A stretch of 64,000 nt of DNA from Pseudomonadota bacterium. Its GTDB lineage: Bacteria > Pseudomonadota > Gammaproteobacteria > QQUJ01. The stretch covers positions 62,001 to 126,000 of the forward strand of contig QQUJ01000030.1 in assembly GCA_008501635.1 (NCBI GenBank), read 5' to 3'. Shown here piece after piece: positions 26,323 to 37,225 of the stretch; the first letter of the stretch is position 1, and every line of letters starts with the position of its first letter. A program made the translations under genes and the position numbers. The notes under the pieces were generated by a model. That model had not been told where the DNA came from. It saw nothing but the letters and a program-made list of their open reading frames with translations, and did not search any database.

Positions 26323-27186
26323 CTAGTTGACGGGTTGCTTGGTAAGAATCGAGAGCAGGTTGGCGATACGATCACGCAGATCGCGCCGATCGACGATCAT
26401 GTCGATGGCGCCGTGCTCCAACAGAAACTCGCTGCGCTGGAAACCCTCGGGCAGAGTTTCGCGCACCGTCTGCTGAATCACACGCGGTCCCGCAAAACCG
26501 ATCAGCGCACCGGGTTCGGCGATGTTGACATCACCCAGCATGGCCAGGCTGGCCGAGACGCCTCCGGTCGTGGGATCGGTCAGCACCGAGATGAAGGGGA
26601 CGCCCTTTTCCGCAAGCCGCGCCAACGCCGCGCTGGTTTTGCTCATCTGCATCAGTGAAAAGAGCGCCTCCTGCATGCGTGCGCCCCCACTGGCGGAGAA
26701 ACAGATCAGCGGAATATTCTCCTCGAGCGCCTGATGCGCCCCACGCACAAAACGCTCGCCCACCACTGAGCCCATGGAACCGCCCATGAAACTGAATTCG
26801 AAGGCTGCCGCAACCACCGGCTGCCCCTTCAACGCGCCCTTCAGCACAATGAGAGCATCGTTCTCTCCGGTACTCTTCTGCGCCTGAATCAGGCGATCAC
26901 GGTACTTTTTGCTATCGCGAAACCTGAGGATATCGACCGGTTCCAGCTCTTCGCCGATCTCATCGCGCGGTTCGGCATCGAGAAATCCATCGAGACGTTT
27001 ACGCGCGCCGATACGCATGTGGTGGGCGCACTTGGGACAGACTTCGAGATTGCGTTCAAGCTCGGGCCGGTAGAGGATCGCACTGCAGGCCTCGCACTTG
27101 GTCCACAACCCTTCCGGCACCGCGCGCTTCTGACCGCTCGCCTCGGTGCGGATCCGACTTGGCATCAACTTTTCAAACCAGCTCAT
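26323..27186 (-). CDS. accD: Acetyl-CoA carboxylase carboxyltransferase subunit beta
   Basis: 287 residues, the usual length. The N-terminal zinc ribbon has Cys31, Cys34, Cys50 and Cys53 (CEAC...CPKC). The carboxyltransferase core includes [34 protein letters not shown] and [14 protein letters not shown]. With AccA it transfers CO2 from carboxybiotin to acetyl-CoA to make malonyl-CoA. Confidence 0.97.
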   Translation of the reverse strand: MSWFEKLMPSRIRTEASGQKRAVPEGLWTKCEACSAILYRPELERNLEVCPKCAHHMRIGARKRLDGFLDAEPRDEIGEELEPVDILRFRDSKKYRDRLIQAQKSTGENDALIVLKGALKGQPVVAAAFEFSFMGGSMGSVVGERFVRGAHQALEENIPLICFSASGGARMQEALFSLMQMSKTSAALARLAEKGVPFISVLTDPTTGGVSASLAMLGDVNIAEPGALIGFAGPRVIQQTVRETLPEGFQRSEFLLEHGAIDMIVDRRDLRDRIANLLSILTKQPVN

Positions 27187-27261
27187 TCTTTATTGGCCTT
27201 GTTTGGTTTTCCGGCCGACGGGCCACCCCGCCTGGCATTATAGGTCAGTCCCCTGAGCGAT

Positions 27262-28089
27262 TCACTCGTTCCCTGCCGCAGCGCCGCGCCGCGGCAAGGC
27301 CTTGCGCATCTCGCCCACCAGCGCGGCGATGGACTGGATCAGCCGCTGCGTATCCTCGCCCTGCGACTCCACCAGTCGCACCAGCGCACTGCCGACGATC
27401 ACCGCATCGGCGACTGCGCCAATGGCTGCAGCGGATTCTGCGTCCGTGATTCCGAAGCCGACGCCAACCGGGAGATCGGTATGGGTGCGAATCCGCTGCA
27501 CTGCCTCAGCGACCGACCGGGCATCCAGTTTGGCTGCGCCGGTGACCCCCTTGAGCGAGACGTAGTAGAGAAAGCCACAACCTGCGGCGCTGATGGTGCG
27601 GATACGGGCATCGCTGCTGTTCGGCGCAACCAGATAGATGGGATCGACACCGTGGTCCTTGAGGGCGGGTCCAAACTCTCCCGCCTCTTCGGGTGGCATA
27701 TCGACGGTGATCGCACCATCCACTCCCGCCGCCGCCGCCTCTCGAGCGAAGACTCTGTAGCCCAGTACTTCGATGGGATTCAGGTAACCCATCACGATCA
27801 CCGGTGTCTCGGTATCTCGAGTACGGAACTCGCGCGCCATTCCGAGCACCTGACGCAAGCTGACATGATGCGCCAGGGCGCGCTGGCTGGCACGCTGTAT
27901 TACCGGACCATCAGCCATGGGATCGGAGAAGGGAACCCCCAGCTCGATCATGTCCGCTCCCGCCGCCACCAGCGCATGCATCAGCGGCACCGTCACCTGA
28001 GGGTTGGGATCGCCCGCCGTGATAAAGGTCACCAGGGCAGCCCGATGTTCTTCGCGCAGTGCCTGGAAGCGTGTTTCGATACGGCTCAT
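27262..28089 (-). CDS. trpA: Tryptophan synthase alpha chain
   Basis: 275 residues, a TIM barrel that splits indole-3-glycerol phosphate. [29 protein letters not shown] (catalytic Glu and Asp region), [20 protein letters not shown] and [14 protein letters not shown] are all present. The start overlaps the trpB stop by 4 bp, the coupling typical of this complex. Confidence 0.97.
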   Translation of the reverse strand: MSRIETRFQALREEHRAALVTFITAGDPNPQVTVPLMHALVAAGADMIELGVPFSDPMADGPVIQRASQRALAHHVSLRQVLGMAREFRTRDTETPVIVMGYLNPIEVLGYRVFAREAAAAGVDGAITVDMPPEEAGEFGPALKDHGVDPIYLVAPNSSDARIRTISAAGCGFLYYVSLKGVTGAAKLDARSVAEAVQRIRTHTDLPVGVGFGITDAESAAAIGAVADAVIVGSALVRLVESQGEDTQRLIQSIAALVGEMRKALPRRGAAAGNE

Positions 28090-29309
28090 ATCTCGATACC
28101 CTCGAGCGCGGCCACGGTATGGATGTCCTTATCGCCGCGCCCGGAAAGATTGACGATGATGAGCTTTTCACGCCCCAACTCAGCAGCCAGTTTCTCCGCA
28201 TAGGCCAAGGCATGACTGGACTCCAGCGCCGGCATGATCCCTTCGGTTCGTGTCAGACGATGAAAGGCGTTGAGTGCCTCGTCGTCGGTCGCTGCGACGT
28301 AGTTGGCGCGCCCGCTGTCCTTCAACCAGGCGTGCTCCGGTCCCACACCGGGGTAGTCGAGACCGGCGGATATCGAATGGGTTTCGATGATCTGCCCGTC
28401 GGCATCCTCCATCAGGTAAGTGCGATTGCCATGCAGTACGCCCGGCTTACCGGCGCAGAGCGGCGCGGCATGATGACCGCTTGCCAGACCGTCGCCGGCG
28501 GCTTCTACACCATAGAGATCGACGTCTTCGTCATCCAGAAAGGGATGGAACAGACCGATGGCGTTCGAGCCGCCTCCCACGCACGCTACCAGCGCATCGG
28601 GAAGACGACCCTCGCGTTCCTGGATCTGCGCTCGCGCCTCGCGCCCGATCACCGCCTGAAAATCGCGCACCATCATCGGGTAGGGGTGAGGTCCGGCCAC
28701 GGTCCCGATGATGTAAAAGGTGTTGTCCACGTTGGATACCCAGTCGCGCATCGCCTCGTTAAGAGCATCCTTGAGCGTCTTCGACCCCGATTCCACGGCA
28801 ACCACTTGCGCCCCGAGCAACCGCATGCGAAAGACATTGATCGCCTGGCGCTTGATATCTTCTGAACCCATATAGACCACACACTCCAGCCCCAGACGCG
28901 CCGCAACGGTAGCGGTCGCGACCCCATGTTGGCCGGCGCCGGTCTCGGCGATGATCCGGGTTTTACCCATACGCCGGGCCAGCAACGCCTGACCAATGCA
29001 ATTGTTCACTTTGTGTGCACCCGTATGATTGAGGTCTTCGCGCTTGAGATAGATGCGCGCACCGCCAACCTCACGGCTCAAACGTTCGGCCAGATAGAGC
29101 GGCGAAGGGCGGCCGACATAGTGCGCGAAATCGTCATCCATCTCGGCCAAAAACTCCGGATCTTCGCAAAAGCGCAAATACGCGGCACGCAGCTCCTCCA
29201 GTGGCTCCATCAGCGTCTCGGCGACGAACCGGCCGCCATAGGGGCCAAAATGCCCTCTGCTATCGGGCATGGTCTCACTCCCTGGTACGAAATCAACGGC
29301 ATTCTGCAT
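28086..29309 (-). CDS. trpB: Tryptophan synthase beta chain
   Basis: 407 residues. The PLP lysine is in [15 protein letters not shown], with [33 protein letters not shown] and [10 protein letters not shown]. It condenses indole with serine. ATG 29309 is preserved as the start because GAGGAG stands 6 nt before it, which places the first codons inside the end of trpF (17-bp overlap); an ATG 13 codons downstream is the alternative. Confidence 0.97.
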   Translation of the reverse strand: MQNAVDFVPGSETMPDSRGHFGPYGGRFVAETLMEPLEELRAAYLRFCEDPEFLAEMDDDFAHYVGRPSPLYLAERLSREVGGARIYLKREDLNHTGAHKVNNCIGQALLARRMGKTRIIAETGAGQHGVATATVAARLGLECVVYMGSEDIKRQAINVFRMRLLGAQVVAVESGSKTLKDALNEAMRDWVSNVDNTFYIIGTVAGPHPYPMMVRDFQAVIGREARAQIQEREGRLPDALVACVGGGSNAIGLFHPFLDDEDVDLYGVEAAGDGLASGHHAAPLCAGKPGVLHGNRTYLMEDADGQIIETHSISAGLDYPGVGPEHAWLKDSGRANYVAATDDEALNAFHRLTRTEGIMPALESSHALAYAEKLAAELGREKLIIVNLSGRGDKDIHTVAALEGIEI

Positions 29310-29919
29310 TGCGAACTCCTCGGATAAACGCGGCGAGCTTGGCGGGATCCTTGATCCCCTTTGCCGCCTCGACGCCTCCGCTCACATCCACCGCGTCGGG
29401 ACGGACCTGGCGAATCGCCTCTTCAATATTCTCAGGTGTCAGCCCACCGGCCAGCACGATGGGTTTCGCGCGCTCATGGGGTATACGCTCCCAATCGAAA
29501 CGGTTTCCGGTTCCGCCAGGGATACCCGGTTGATAGCTGTCCAGCAACACCCCGGCCGCATCACCGAAATCACGCATCACGCGCTGCAGATCCAGGCCGT
29601 CCCGCATCCGTATCGCTTTCAAATAGGGGCGCTGGTAGCGCCGGCATTGCTCCGGGCGCTCGTCGCCGTGAAACTGCAGCAAACCCAGCGGCACCCGGCC
29701 AAGCACCTCCTCAACGAAAGCGGGTTCCGGATCAACGAAAAGACCTACGACCGTGAGCAGGGGTGGCATTGCCGCGACCACTGCCTGAGCCTGCACAACC
29801 GTCACGGCGCGCGGGCTCGCCGGATAGAAGACCAGGCCGATCGCATCGGCACCCAGGCGGGCGGCAACAGCGCCATCATCGGGGCGCGTAATGCCGCAGA
29901 TCTTGATTCGAATATGCAC
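29293..29919 (-). CDS. trpF: Phosphoribosylanthranilate isomerase
   Basis: 208 residues, a small TIM barrel. [10 protein letters not shown] contains the catalytic Cys (general base), with [32 protein letters not shown] and [15 protein letters not shown]. It performs the Amadori rearrangement in tryptophan synthesis. The trpF-trpB-trpA order without trpC, trpD or trpE here is the split arrangement common in Pseudomonas and relatives. Confidence 0.97.
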   Translation of the reverse strand: MHIRIKICGITRPDDGAVAARLGADAIGLVFYPASPRAVTVVQAQAVVAAMPPLLTVVGLFVDPEPAFVEEVLGRVPLGLLQFHGDERPEQCRRYQRPYLKAIRMRDGLDLQRVMRDFGDAAGVLLDSYQPGIPGGTGNRFDWERIPHERAKPIVLAGGLTPENIEEAIRQVRPDAVDVSGGVEAAKGIKDPAKLAAFIRGVRNAECR

Positions 29920-29983
29920 AGAGCCAGATCATCGAAAAGAGGGTGAGCGTAGCAGAAAACCCCAACACGTAAAAACGCAGCGA

Positions 29984-30763
29984 TCAGTAGGGAAGGGATG
30001 GCAGTTGATGAGCGGGTAACGGGAAGCGCTGTGGATACTCGACCGCCATGAAATAGAGCCCTTGAGGTGGCGCGGTTACCCCACCCAGGGTGCGATCGCG
30101 ATGCTTCAGCACTTCACGAGTCCAATCACTGTCCCGTTCCCCACGGCCAATGGTAATCAGTACACCGGCAATGTTGCGTACCATGTGATGCAAAAACGCA
30201 TTCGCCACGACGTCAATCACCACCAGTTCACCGTGCCGCGCCACGCCCAGATCATGAATCGTGCGCAACGGACTTTTGGCCTGGCAGGCGACGGCGCGAT
30301 AAGAGGAGAAATCGTGTTCACCCATCAGATGCAGGCACGCCGCCTGCATCCTGACTTCATCGAGTGGCGCGTGAATCCAGCTCATGCGGTTGCGCCCCAG
30401 CGCCGGCCGCACCCGGCGATTCAGAATCACATAGCGGTAGTGGCGTTTGATCGCGCCGAACCGGGCATGAAAATCATCGGCAACCGGTAACGCCCAGCGG
30501 ACTGTGATATCCGCGGGCAGATTCGCGTTGGCTCCCAATACCCAGGAGCGCTCAGCCCGCTGAGCGGCGGTGTCGAAGTGTACAACCTGCCCGAGACCAT
30601 GGACACCAGCATCGGTACGCCCGGCGCAGACCACCTGAACCGGGTGATCTGCGACCTGGGTCAGCGCCGCCTCGAGACAGTACTGTACGGTGCGCGCACC
30701 GGACTGTGTCTGCCACCCGCTGAAATCGGTACCGTCGTATTCGACGCCCAGGGCAATCCTCAC
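29984..30763 (-). CDS. truA: tRNA pseudouridine(38-40) synthase TruA
   Basis: 259 residues with the catalytic aspartate in CAGRTDAGVHGLGQVVHF (Asp51) and the family segments FHARFGAIKRHYRYVI and NAFLHHMVRNIAGVLI. It makes pseudouridine at positions 38-40 of the tRNA anticodon arm. It lies between fimV and trpF as in other gammaproteobacteria. Confidence 0.97.
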   Translation of the reverse strand: MRIALGVEYDGTDFSGWQTQSGARTVQYCLEAALTQVADHPVQVVCAGRTDAGVHGLGQVVHFDTAAQRAERSWVLGANANLPADITVRWALPVADDFHARFGAIKRHYRYVILNRRVRPALGRNRMSWIHAPLDEVRMQAACLHLMGEHDFSSYRAVACQAKSPLRTIHDLGVARHGELVVIDVVANAFLHHMVRNIAGVLITIGRGERDSDWTREVLKHRDRTLGGVTAPPQGLYFMAVEYPQRFPLPAHQLPSLPY

Positions 30764-30797
30764 GCCCGCAACACCCCTATCGGATCACTTCCGGCCA

Positions 30798-30832
30798 AAA
30801 TGAAAGGAGGGTCGCAGGACCCCCCTTTTAAC
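30798..30832 (-). terminator. Terminator downstream of fimV
   Basis: AAAGGAGGGTC and GGACCCCCCTTT pair with one mismatch around a very short loop. On the minus strand the hairpin is followed by CCTTTCATTTT. It lies between fimV and truA, and the T tract is modest, so partial read-through into truA is likely. Confidence 0.65.
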
Positions 30833-30883
30833 TGTGGTCAGCACCGTGTCGCCACGGTCGCCACAACCCCCTTTGCCCGTTTC

Positions 30884-33760
30884 TTATGACAGATTGGCGA
30901 TCAACTCCTCGGCTTCCTTGCGCTGGGCGTCGTTACCCTCTTTGGCGACTTCGTCGAGAATATTCTTCGCGCCGTCCGCATCGCCCATGTCGATATAGGC
31001 CTTGGCGAGATCGAGTTTGGTCGCCACCATATCCGCCTCACCGTCGTCATCGTCATCGAGCGGGACCGCGGTGAAATCGAGTATGGCGGTCGATTCCAGA
31101 TCATCCGGCTGTTCGGTTAGATGGGCACCACTGGTGTCGGCCTCACTCTCATCCTCCGGCGCCTCGAGCCCCATGCCGGTGATATCCCATTCGATGGAAA
31201 AATCACGGTCCTCGGCCATGGAAGCATCCTCTGGCGCGACGGCAGCGGTTTCTTCCTCGGCTTCAGGCGCCTCAGCGGCCTCTTCCGTGCCGAGTTTCGT
31301 GGTATCGGTCTGGATGGTGTTCAGCTCCAGGTCGAAATCCGTCGAGCTGAGATCGGTGTCGACCCCTTCGCTCTCCGCACCCCCGAAATCCAGATCGAGA
31401 CCCGACTCGGCACCCTCGTCGGCGGCCTCTTCCAGATCGAAGGAGAGATCCAACTCCTCGTCATCCTGATCGACTCCCAGCAAGGTGGAGTCAAATTCCA
31501 GCGCCTGCGAAGGTTCGCCCTCGACCGCGGGGAGTTCGGCCTCGTCCTTCGCCGGCTCTTCATCGAGATCGAAACGGAAATCCGCACCCTCCTCTTCGGC
31601 AGTTGCGGCGGCGATCTCTTCTTCCGTGCCTGTCTCGGGTGCTGCAACCCCATCCAACTCCAGGCCCAGGTCTTCGTCCATGGTTTCATCCCCAGCAGCC
31701 TCACTCGCCGCTTCGCCGAAGGGATCGAAATCGATACCGGTGTCCAGGGCACCGGGTGGCAGTGTGCTTTCAGCATCGCCCGCACCTTCACCGCGATCAC
31801 CAAACAGCGGATTCCCGGGACAGAGGTCCTGTCCCATAAGCTGCAACTTGTCCCACTCGGAACCGCCTTCCGCCTGAAGTTCGCTGTGCACGTCCCCGAC
31901 AACGGCCTCGAACTCGCTGCGATTGCGGGTAGCGAAATAGACTTCGAGCAGTTTGCTCTTCAGATCGAGGCGCCCGGGATTTTCATCGAGCGCCCCCTTG
32001 ATCAACTCTTCGGCCTGTTGGTAGCGACCATAGGCGAGGTAGACATCCGCTTCGGCGATCACCTGATCGACACCGCTCTTCTCTTCTTCCGCAGCGGCAT
32101 CGACTTCCGGTTCATCGAAATCGGCAATCTCCATTGCCGCTGCCGCATCGAGCAACTCCTCGTCCATGCTGGAAGACTCCACTTCGTCCTCCGCTTCCAT
32201 CAGGTCCGCTGAAAACCCGGAAGCCTCGGCCGCAGCGGCCTTGCGCCGACCGACCGCGTAAAAGAGCAGCAGAATCAGCAGCAGAACACCGCCACCAACC
32301 CCACCAAGCATGACCGGATCGGCCATCAGGTTGCCCAGCAGATCGTCAATAAAGCCCATGGGGCCAGGCTCTGCGGCGGGTTCGACCTTCGGCGGCTGGA
32401 TAGAGGCCTGCGGCGCGGGTTCGCTCGCGGGAGGCGCAGGCTGCTCCTCTTTCATCTCGGCCATGGCCGGTTCGGGTCCGGGCGTCACCACGGCGGGTGC
32501 GGCGTCGCTTGGCGCAGGCGTCTCGGCCTTGGGTGCAACCTCGTCACCGGCCATCTCCGCTTTCGGTGGCTCTTCGGTAACGGGCGTTGGCGTAGCCTCG
32601 GGGGGCGCCATCGTGGCGGTCCGCTCTTCGGCACCCGCCTCTTGCAACCGCGCCTGCAGGGCAGCCAACTCGTCGACCTTGAGCGTCACCATACGCTGCA
32701 TTTCGGCGAGCTTCTCTTCGAGGCCGGTGACTTGCTCGCGCAATTCCTCGTTTTCCAAACGGCGCGCCTCGGCCGCTTCGGTGGCCAATGCCAGATCGCG
32801 CTGCAAGCTCTGCGTATCAGCGCCGACGTCTTCCGTGCCCCCGGCACCAGAGGCCGCCGCTCCCGCCTCGCTCTTTGGTGCAACCACCTCGAGCCGCGGC
32901 TGCGGGGCGGCGGCGACCGAGGATGCAGCACCACCACTGTCGGCCATGCGCTGCTGACGGTAGGTACGCCATTCCGCGACCTGCCGCCGTACTTCAGCAA
33001 CGGCTTCGGCCTGATCGACACTCAGGGCTTCCTGCGCGGTCGGCACCCGCAGCACATAGCCCTCTTTCAACAGATTGATGTTGTCATTGATGAAGGCTTC
33101 ACGGTTGGCACGCAGAAAGGCCAGCATCGCCTGCTGTGAGCTGACACCTGGATCGGAGAAGGTATCGCGAGTGATCTTGAGCAGACTGTCGCCACGGCGC
33201 ACACGATATTCATCGCCCCCTACCGGCAGAACCCGCGGAGCCGGGGCAGCGCGGGGGGTGCGGGTCGCCTGAGTCGGTGAAGTCGGCAGTGCCGGCTGCA
33301 CCGGCGCCATCTGTGGCGCAGACCCCGCCGCGGGCGCTTGAACCGCGGGAGCGGCTTCCCTGGTCAGCACAGGCGGGTCGAGCAGCAGCGTGTATTCTCG
33401 CAGCAAGCGGCCGTTGGGCCACTCAACTTTCAGCAGGAAACTTACGAACGGTTCGCGAAAGGCATCCTTGGTGGTGACCTTGATAATGTTTTTATCGCCC
33501 CGCTGTACGGTTTCGAATACCAAACTGGCGAGGATAAAGGGGCGATCAAGCCCGGATCGTTCGAATTCTTCGCGGCTCGCCAGACTGACCTGCAGCTTTT
33601 CCAGGTCGCCGGGTTCGACCGAACGGAGTTCGATTTCAGCATCCAAGGGCTGATTGAGGCGCGACTGCAGCGAAACTCCGCCAAGGCCGAGGGCATGCGC
33701 GCCAGCGATGGGCAGTAATAGAAACGCCAACGCCAACAACAGCTTCCGAAACATGTTCAC
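30884..33760 (-). CDS. fimV: FimV-family pilus/polarity protein
   Basis: 958 residues. A signal peptide ends near AHA (about 23) and leads into the conserved FimV N-terminal domain (LGLGGVSLQSRLNQPLDAEI, to about 130). A Pro/Ala linker, a LysM peptidoglycan-binding domain (YRVRRGDSLLKITRDTFSD, about 185-240), a coiled coil (about 315-370), one membrane helix (about 478-500), a long acidic cytoplasmic region with TPR-like repeats, and the conserved C-terminal FimV motif (TKLDLAKAYIDMGDADGAKN) follow. In Pseudomonas FimV promotes type IV pilus assembly and twitching motility and acts as a polar hub. The extremely acidic stretch (roughly 520-870) is normal for the family. asd lies upstream. Confidence 0.96.
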   Translation of the reverse strand: MNMFRKLLLALAFLLLPIAGAHALGLGGVSLQSRLNQPLDAEIELRSVEPGDLEKLQVSLASREEFERSGLDRPFILASLVFETVQRGDKNIIKVTTKDAFREPFVSFLLKVEWPNGRLLREYTLLLDPPVLTREAAPAVQAPAAGSAPQMAPVQPALPTSPTQATRTPRAAPAPRVLPVGGDEYRVRRGDSLLKITRDTFSDPGVSSQQAMLAFLRANREAFINDNINLLKEGYVLRVPTAQEALSVDQAEAVAEVRRQVAEWRTYRQQRMADSGGAASSVAAAPQPRLEVVAPKSEAGAAASGAGGTEDVGADTQSLQRDLALATEAAEARRLENEELREQVTGLEEKLAEMQRMVTLKVDELAALQARLQEAGAEERTATMAPPEATPTPVTEEPPKAEMAGDEVAPKAETPAPSDAAPAVVTPGPEPAMAEMKEEQPAPPASEPAPQASIQPPKVEPAAEPGPMGFIDDLLGNLMADPVMLGGVGGGVLLLILLLFYAVGRRKAAAAEASGFSADLMEAEDEVESSSMDEELLDAAAAMEIADFDEPEVDAAAEEEKSGVDQVIAEADVYLAYGRYQQAEELIKGALDENPGRLDLKSKLLEVYFATRNRSEFEAVVGDVHSELQAEGGSEWDKLQLMGQDLCPGNPLFGDRGEGAGDAESTLPPGALDTGIDFDPFGEAASEAAGDETMDEDLGLELDGVAAPETGTEEEIAAATAEEEGADFRFDLDEEPAKDEAELPAVEGEPSQALEFDSTLLGVDQDDEELDLSFDLEEAADEGAESGLDLDFGGAESEGVDTDLSSTDFDLELNTIQTDTTKLGTEEAAEAPEAEEETAAVAPEDASMAEDRDFSIEWDITGMGLEAPEDESEADTSGAHLTEQPDDLESTAILDFTAVPLDDDDDGEADMVATKLDLAKAYIDMGDADGAKNILDEVAKEGNDAQRKEAEELIANLS

Positions 33761-34108
33761 TCCCTTTCTTACGCTGTTTCAGCCCCGCGACGTAGGCGGA
33801 ACCCTTGTTATCGTACCCACTGCACCGGGGCAACAGTTAGGTCCAATATTGGAGAATGCACTTTATATTACTCGTGTAACTATATTCTACAAATACCTTT
33901 TTACCAAAACTTCGGTATTTAGAACACCCTCATTCATGGGGATGTTCTACTTCTGCCAGGATAGTGGTTGCGGGAAGGGGCACGGCTATGCGGTGAGAAT
34001 CGCGAAATCCGGCCGATCACGCCCTTCGGGCAACGGTTGGAATCGACACGATACGGCAGGAGCCACCACGGGGCCGCCACCGATACCGGTTGTTGGGGTC
34101 AGCGCGAC
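33761..34108. other. asd-fimV intergenic region with AT-rich segment
   Basis: 348 bp without a gene. The stretch 33840-33940 is clearly more AT-rich than its surroundings (TAACTATATTCTACAAATAC is typical) and is the likely fimV promoter region reading leftward, though no single -35/-10 pair stands out. The remaining part downstream of asd shows no clear terminator. Confidence 0.5.
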
Positions 34109-35218
34109 TCAATTCTCCAGCAGGATACGCAACATGCGACGCAGAGGTTCTGCGGCTCCCCACAGCAGTTGGTCACCGACGGTAAAGGCGGTGAGGTAAT
34201 CGTTGCCCATGGTCAGTTTGCGCAGGCGACCGATCGGTACGCTGAGTGTGCCGGTGACCGCCGCCGGCGTCAGTTCACGCACCGCGATCGCCCGTTCGTT
34301 CGGTACCACCTTGACCCAGTCATTGTGATTGGCGAGCAGCTGCTCCACATCAGCCAGTGGAACCTCTTTATTCAGCTTGATGGTGAGTGCCTGGGAGTGA
34401 CAGCGCATCGCCCCGACACGCACGCAGATACCGTCGATGGGAACCGGGTGATCGCCGCGTCCCATGATCTTGTTCGCCTCAACCTGCGCCTTCCACTCCT
34501 CGCGACTCTGGCCCGACGGCAGTTGAGTATCGATCCACGGAATCAGGCTGCCGGCAAGTGGCACACCGAAGTTATCGCAGGGATAGTCGTTGCTGCGCAG
34601 GAAATCGGAAACGCGACGATCCAATTCGAGAATAGCACTGGCCGGATCGGCCATCAGATCCTTGCTGATCTCGTAGACACTGCCCATCTGCTGAATCAGC
34701 TCCCGCATATTCTTGGCGCCGGCGCCCGAGGCGGCTTGATAGGTATGGGGGCTCACCCACTCCACCAGATCCTCGGCAAATAGTCCGCCCATGGCCATCA
34801 GCATCAGACTCACGGTGCAGTTGCCACCGATGTAGTTTCTTATCCCGTTGGCAAGCCCGTCCTTGATCACCTTGCTGTTGACGGGATCGAGAATGATGAT
34901 GCTGTCATCGTCCATACGCAGCGCTGAGGCGGCATCAATCCAATAACCTTTCCAACCTGCGCCGCGCAGTTGCGGGTAGATCTCCTTGGTGTAATCGCCA
35001 CCCTGGCAGGTGATGATCACATCCATAGGCTGCAATGCCGCGATGCTTTTGGCATCCTGCAGTGGTGGTACATCCTTACCGATCGCCGGGCCGGCCTCAC
35101 CCAACTGCGAGGTGGTGAATAACACCGGCTCGATAAGATCGAAATCACGCTCTTCCTGCATGCGCTGCATCAGGACCGAGCCCACCATACCGCGCCATCC
35201 AACCAAACCCACACGCAT
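34109..35218 (-). CDS. asd: Aspartate-semialdehyde dehydrogenase
   Basis: 369 residues of the Gram-negative Asd type: [18 protein letters not shown] (NADP-binding), [10 protein letters not shown] with the catalytic Cys, [13 protein letters not shown], and [16 protein letters not shown]. It reduces aspartyl phosphate to aspartate semialdehyde for lysine, methionine, threonine and diaminopimelate synthesis. ATG 35218 is the standard N-terminus (MRVGLVGW); an in-frame ATG five codons earlier exists. Confidence 0.97.
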   Translation of the reverse strand: MRVGLVGWRGMVGSVLMQRMQEERDFDLIEPVLFTTSQLGEAGPAIGKDVPPLQDAKSIAALQPMDVIITCQGGDYTKEIYPQLRGAGWKGYWIDAASALRMDDDSIIILDPVNSKVIKDGLANGIRNYIGGNCTVSLMLMAMGGLFAEDLVEWVSPHTYQAASGAGAKNMRELIQQMGSVYEISKDLMADPASAILELDRRVSDFLRSNDYPCDNFGVPLAGSLIPWIDTQLPSGQSREEWKAQVEANKIMGRGDHPVPIDGICVRVGAMRCHSQALTIKLNKEVPLADVEQLLANHNDWVKVVPNERAIAVRELTPAAVTGTLSVPIGRLRKLTMGNDYLTAFTVGDQLLWGAAEPLRRMLRILLEN

Positions 35219-35259
35219 TGCACCAATCCTCAAACGTTGTCCCGGTAAATATTCCGATT

Positions 35260-36339
35260 CTAACCGCGCAATGCCTTGACCACAGCATCTCCCATCTCGC
35301 CGGTACCCACTTTGACCATACCCGCGGCATGGATATCCGGTGTGCGCAGATTCTGATCGAGCACAGTGCTGACGGCGGCCTCCAGGCGACCGGCAAGTTC
35401 ACTCTCGCCCAATGAGTAACGCAGCATCATCGACACGGAAAGAATGGTGGCCAGAGGGTTGGCGACACCCTTTCCTGCAATATCCGGGGCGGAGCCGTGT
35501 ATCGGCTCATACATGCCTCTGTTCTGCGCGTTCAAACTGGCTGACGGCAGCATGCCGATGGATCCGGTCAGCATCGCCGCACAATCCGAAAGAATGTCAC
35601 CGAACATATTGGTGGTCACCATCACATCAAATTGCTTGGGTGCACGCACCAGTTGCATGGCAGCGTTATCGACGTAGATGTGACTCAGCTCCACTTCCGG
35701 ATAATCCTTACCGACCTCAATCATCACCTCACGCCACAGTTCGGTGCACTCGAGCACGTTGGCTTTATCAACCGAGCAGAGTCGCTTGCCGCGCTTCATC
35801 GCAATACCAAAAGCGACCCGCCCGATGCGTTCGATCTCCGATTCGCTGTAAACCAACGAATTGAGTCCAACGCGCTGACCGTCGTCGCGTCGGCTTACGC
35901 CGCGTGGCTGCCCGAAGTAGATGCCGCCGGTCAGCTCACGCACAATCATGATATCCAGCCCTGCCACGACTTCCGGTTTGAGTGTCGAGGCGCTGGCGAG
36001 CTGTGGATAGAGAATCGCGGGACGCAGATTGGCAAACAGTTCCAACTCCGCGCGCAGTCCCAGCAGGCCGCGCTCCGGCCGCACCGAGTAAGCCAGGGGC
36101 TCCCACTTGGGCCCCCCGACGGCACCCAGCAAAAGGGAGTCACTCTCCTTTGCCAGCTTCAGCGTCTCTTCGGGCAACGGCGATCCGGTGGCATCGTAGG
36201 CCGCACCGCCCACCAGCGCCTGCTCCATCTCGATCTGCAGACCGAAATCGCTACGCAGGCAATCAAGCACCTTGATCGCTTCAGCAACGATCTCCACTCC
36301 GATCCCGTCCCCCGGGAGCACCAGAATCTTTTTTGTCAT
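35260..36339 (-). CDS. leuB: 3-isopropylmalate dehydrogenase
   Basis: 359 residues with [48 protein letters not shown] and [15 protein letters not shown], the substrate- and metal-binding motifs of LeuB. It oxidises and decarboxylates 3-isopropylmalate in leucine synthesis. It is third in leuC-leuD-leuB. The 119-bp gap to leuD contains a copy of a GCAAAG-type dispersed element. Confidence 0.97.
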   Translation of the reverse strand: MTKKILVLPGDGIGVEIVAEAIKVLDCLRSDFGLQIEMEQALVGGAAYDATGSPLPEETLKLAKESDSLLLGAVGGPKWEPLAYSVRPERGLLGLRAELELFANLRPAILYPQLASASTLKPEVVAGLDIMIVRELTGGIYFGQPRGVSRRDDGQRVGLNSLVYSESEIERIGRVAFGIAMKRGKRLCSVDKANVLECTELWREVMIEVGKDYPEVELSHIYVDNAAMQLVRAPKQFDVMVTTNMFGDILSDCAAMLTGSIGMLPSASLNAQNRGMYEPIHGSAPDIAGKGVANPLATILSVSMMLRYSLGESELAGRLEAAVSTVLDQNLRTPDIHAAGMVKVGTGEMGDAVVKALRG

Positions 36340-36458
36340 GCCTTCCTCGTTCCTAAATCAACACCACTACTCTCGCCAAACCGCGAAGTTCGCAAAGAAA
36401 CCCATCAGGACCAGCTGGCGACCCTGGTGTCTCAGCGAGAGACCGAATTACCGGTTGT

Positions 36459-37109
36459 TTACGCGCGCTTGCCCGGAAACAACCATGGCGCCTCAACCCG
36501 ACGCCGTTGCTCGTAGGCTTCAATATCTTGCAGTTTCTGCAAGGTGAGACCGATATCGTCCAGTCCTTCCAGCAGACAGTGCTTGCGGAACTGATCGACT
36601 TCGAACGCAATCGTCGCGCCTGCCGGTGTGGTCAGGGTCTGATTCGCCAGATCGACCGTGAGTTCATAGCCAGGCTGCGCTTCAACCTCACCAAACAGGC
36701 GGTCGATCTGCTCGGGCGGCAGAACAATGGGCAGCAACCCGTTCTTGAAGCAGTTGTTGAAAAAGATATCAGCATAGCTCGGTGCGATCACCACGCGAAA
36801 TCCGTAATCCGCCAGTGCCCAGGGCGCATGCTCGCGTGAGGAACCGCAACCGAAGTTCTCCCGCGCCAACAGGATGCGTGCACCTTGATAGCGCGCCTGA
36901 TTGAGCACGAAGTCATGATTGAGCGGGCGATTGACACAATCCATTCCTGGCTCGCCATGATCTGTGTAGCGCCATTCGTCAAACAGATAGGCACCGAATC
37001 CGGTACGCCCGATCATTTTCAGAAACTGTTTGGGTATGATGGCATCGGTATCGACGTTGGCGCGGTCCAGCGGCGCCACGATAGCCGTCAATTTCTCAAA
37101 CTTCTGCAT
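36459..37109 (-). CDS. leuD: 3-isopropylmalate dehydratase small subunit
   Basis: 216 residues, the swivelling domain of the isomerase: [31 protein letters not shown] and [13 protein letters not shown]. It pairs with LeuC. The 116-bp gap to leuC contains GCAAAGGCGCGAAG...TTCTTTGCGTTC, again the dispersed-element type, which separates genes that are usually tightly packed. Confidence 0.97.
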   Translation of the reverse strand: MQKFEKLTAIVAPLDRANVDTDAIIPKQFLKMIGRTGFGAYLFDEWRYTDHGEPGMDCVNRPLNHDFVLNQARYQGARILLARENFGCGSSREHAPWALADYGFRVVIAPSYADIFFNNCFKNGLLPIVLPPEQIDRLFGEVEAQPGYELTVDLANQTLTTPAGATIAFEVDQFRKHCLLEGLDDIGLTLQKLQDIEAYEQRRRVEAPWLFPGKRA

Positions 37110-37225
37110 GTATCAAACCCCTCTATCTCCCGCAAAGGCGCGAAGTGCCCGAAGACCGCAAAGGATGAACCGAAAAGGGCCTTGGCGTTCTTTGCGTTCC
37201 TGACAACCTTGCACGTGGCTCTCTT

